Source: Bosea sp. 29B (lineage in GTDB: Bacteria > Pseudomonadota > Alphaproteobacteria > Rhizobiales > Beijerinckiaceae). Taken from it: a stretch of 64,000 bases of DNA. Shown here one piece after another: positions 62,885-64,000 of this stretch. The stretch is taken from contig NZ_LR733817.1 in NCBI RefSeq assembly GCF_902506165.1, forward strand, positions 4,491,624 to 4,555,623, read 5' to 3'. The position numbers were made by a program, and so were the translations under genes. How positions within the stretch are numbered: position 1 is the first letter of the stretch; each line of letters begins with the position of its first letter. The notes under the pieces were generated by a model that did not search any database, was not told the DNA's origin, and saw only the letters and a program-made list of their open reading frames with translations.

Positions 62885-63739
62885 ATGGCCATACATCTGA
62901 TACACGGAGTCCTTCCGCATCGGAGGCTCGATTCGCAGCTCGACCGCCTGTACGTTGAGGAAACCGCCTTGCGTGCTTATTTGCAAGGTCGAGATGAGCC
63001 TTATCGACCGATCGGAACCGCCGACTCCGACGCTCTGACCGTAGATGATAGTACCGCGGCTGGCGCTCGGGCCTGCCAAGTGGCTCTAGAGTTGGGCCAC
63101 AGCGTGAGCTTCTTCGTCAATCCCTACAACATCGTTCACCTCTCGCCATATTCATTCAGCGAGATGGATCTGGCCTTTGATACGAGAACGGTCCAGTGCA
63201 TGTGCTTCATGCGCCAAAGATACGATCTCTCGTCACCGGAAAACCTCAGAAGCGCGCGGAACGCTGTCAAGTGGGCGTTAGCAGCTCTTCCTCTTGCTGC
63301 CCATGGCGACTTAATAGCCGAACTAAGACGTCGCCTGGTTTGCCGAGACGAGCCCCTCCCGCCATACGCGTTGCCAGTCAGCGTACGTGAGATTCAAGAT
63401 CTTGCTCACGAGGGTGCACGGATCGAGAACCACGGATGGGCACACGAAAGCATCGACACCATGACGCGTGAGGGGTTTCGACGCCACGTGACTGACGCCA
63501 AGTTTTGGCTGTTCAAAAATGTTGGCGTAGAGAGCTCGCTCTACGCCGTGCCATTTGGAAGACCTCGGCCACGATGGCCTGCAGAGGTTCAGGGCCTGTT
63601 CCTTCTCGCCGACCCCGTTGATTCATCGAGCCTAGCTCCGGGCCTCGGTCTCAACAGGACCGACATCAGCTCCTCGGTTCAGCGGCGCGCGACACCGATG
63701 AGCCAGTCGGGGGGCGGACGCTTCTCCTCTCAGTGTTAA
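62885..63739 (+). CDS. NodB-like polysaccharide deacetylase
   Basis: A 284-residue protein of the NodB homology fold. ALTVDDSTAAGARACQVALELGHSVSFFVNPYN corresponds to the TFDDG motif, with two Asp. ENHGWAHESIDTM supplies the H-x3-H metal motif. No signal peptide is seen, so it is probably cytosolic or membrane-associated, like NodB-type enzymes in glycan assembly. AGGAAG precedes the ATG at 62885. Its C-terminal residues look irregular, and an IS3-type element starts 40 bases downstream. Confidence 0.75.
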   Translation: MAIHLIHGVLPHRRLDSQLDRLYVEETALRAYLQGRDEPYRPIGTADSDALTVDDSTAAGARACQVALELGHSVSFFVNPYNIVHLSPYSFSEMDLAFDTRTVQCMCFMRQRYDLSSPENLRSARNAVKWALAALPLAAHGDLIAELRRRLVCRDEPLPPYALPVSVREIQDLAHEGARIENHGWAHESIDTMTREGFRRHVTDAKFWLFKNVGVESSLYAVPFGRPRPRWPAEVQGLFLLADPVDSSSLAPGLGLNRTDISSSVQRRATPMSQSGGGRFSSQC

Positions 63740-63778
63740 GGTCGCTTCAGCACAAGCACACCAGAGCCTCCGCTGATC

Positions 63779-64000
63779 TGAGCCCTTAAAACTGGATCGC
63801 TTTGGGCTAGAGTTTTCCGTGTCGTTTCCCTTGGGCTGGGAGGAGCGGAAGACGATGAAGGATTCGAAGTTCTCGGACGCCCAGAAGGCGTTCATCCTGA
63901 AGCAGGGCGCGGACGGGATTCCGGTGGCGGAGATCTGCCGCCGGGCCGGAATCAGCCAAGCGACCTATTTTAACTGGAAGAAGAAGTACGAGGGGCTGCT
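63779..64000 (+). mobile_element. IS3-family insertion sequence, left end (partial)
   Basis: The element runs past the window edge. Its left terminus probably begins with TG near 63774-63779 (TGAGCCCTTAAAACTGG). It carries the start of orfA. The right end is outside, so target duplications and inverted repeats cannot be checked here. Confidence 0.55.
63855..64000 (+). CDS. IS3-family transposase OrfA, N-terminal part
   Basis: MKDSKFSDAQKAFILKQGAD and then GIPVAEICRRAGISQATYFNWKKKYEGLL, the helix-turn-helix DNA-binding domain of OrfA of the IS3 family (IS407-like group). In IS3 elements OrfA binds the ends and is joined to OrfB by programmed frameshifting. Only 48 codons are in the window. 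AGGAGCGGAAGACG precedes the ATG. Confidence 0.85.
   Translation, partial: MKDSKFSDAQKAFILKQGADGIPVAEICRRAGISQATYFNWKKKYEGL

Overview
The window looks like chromosomal DNA of a high-GC alphaproteobacterium of the order Hyphomicrobiales (Rhizobiales), most like Bosea or a close relative. This rests on high GC and GC-ending codons, an IalB-family secreted protein, an Omp25/RopB-type outer-membrane protein, DUF1127 small proteins, many ABC transporters, and extragenic palindromes of a kind common in this order. No rRNA or CRISPR array was seen; there is one tRNA-Thr(TGT).

Layout. 1-4.6 kb: 5' part of trmFO, a DUF1127 protein, a ceramidase-family membrane protein, an ArsR/SRPBCC pair, an RraA-like protein and an IalB-like protein. 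4.7-5.4 kb: a gene-free stretch crowded with inverted repeats. 5.5-8.6 kb: an AT-rich foreign cassette of three minus-strand genes: a ParB-like protein, a protein with a HEPN RNase motif, and a protein whose N-terminus matches the HslV/proteasome Ntn-hydrolase pattern. This is the best candidate for an undescribed system. 8.8-30.2 kb: core and metabolic genes (uvrA, an unusual aroA, a fused indolepyruvate oxidoreductase with a divergent Lrp regulator, ssb, nadK, a Tat-exported metallo-hydrolase), plus a glycine-betaine-type and a polar amino-acid ABC transporter that both lack an adjacent ATPase.

30.5-34.3 kb: a broken autotransporter locus. The passenger runs out of register at about 32.32 kb into DNA that encodes a glycine-rich secretory N-terminus on the other strand. 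Next comes an Omp25-like gene, and then a fragment of an autotransporter beta-barrel C-terminus on the original strand. 34.4-37.7 kb: RpiR regulator, MFS transporter and an Asp/Glu-racemase-fold protein lacking both catalytic cysteines. 37.8-47.1 kb: a nine-gene operon (crotonase, LivGHM, substrate-binding protein, LivF, acyl-CoA ligase, thiolase, TetR) for uptake and CoA-dependent breakdown of an organic acid, with a perfect palindrome upstream of its first gene. 47.4-53.9 kb: a LacI-controlled carbohydrate ABC transporter with a GH63-type hydrolase. 54.3-59.5 kb: a small regulon of a family-5 binding protein, a phosphotriesterase-like hydrolase, a TetR repressor and a class III aminotransferase; the same inverted repeat lies in both divergent promoter regions.

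59.7-64 kb: a second island of lower GC, bounded by a decayed transposase and an IS3-type element that runs off the window. It holds a TupA-like ATP-grasp protein, a COG4671-type glycosyltransferase and a NodB-like deacetylase, probably for a surface glycan.

All calls come from reading the sequence and recalled family motifs. No database search was run. Long ORFs antisense to uvrA, the indolepyruvate oxidoreductase and other GC-rich genes are treated as shadows.
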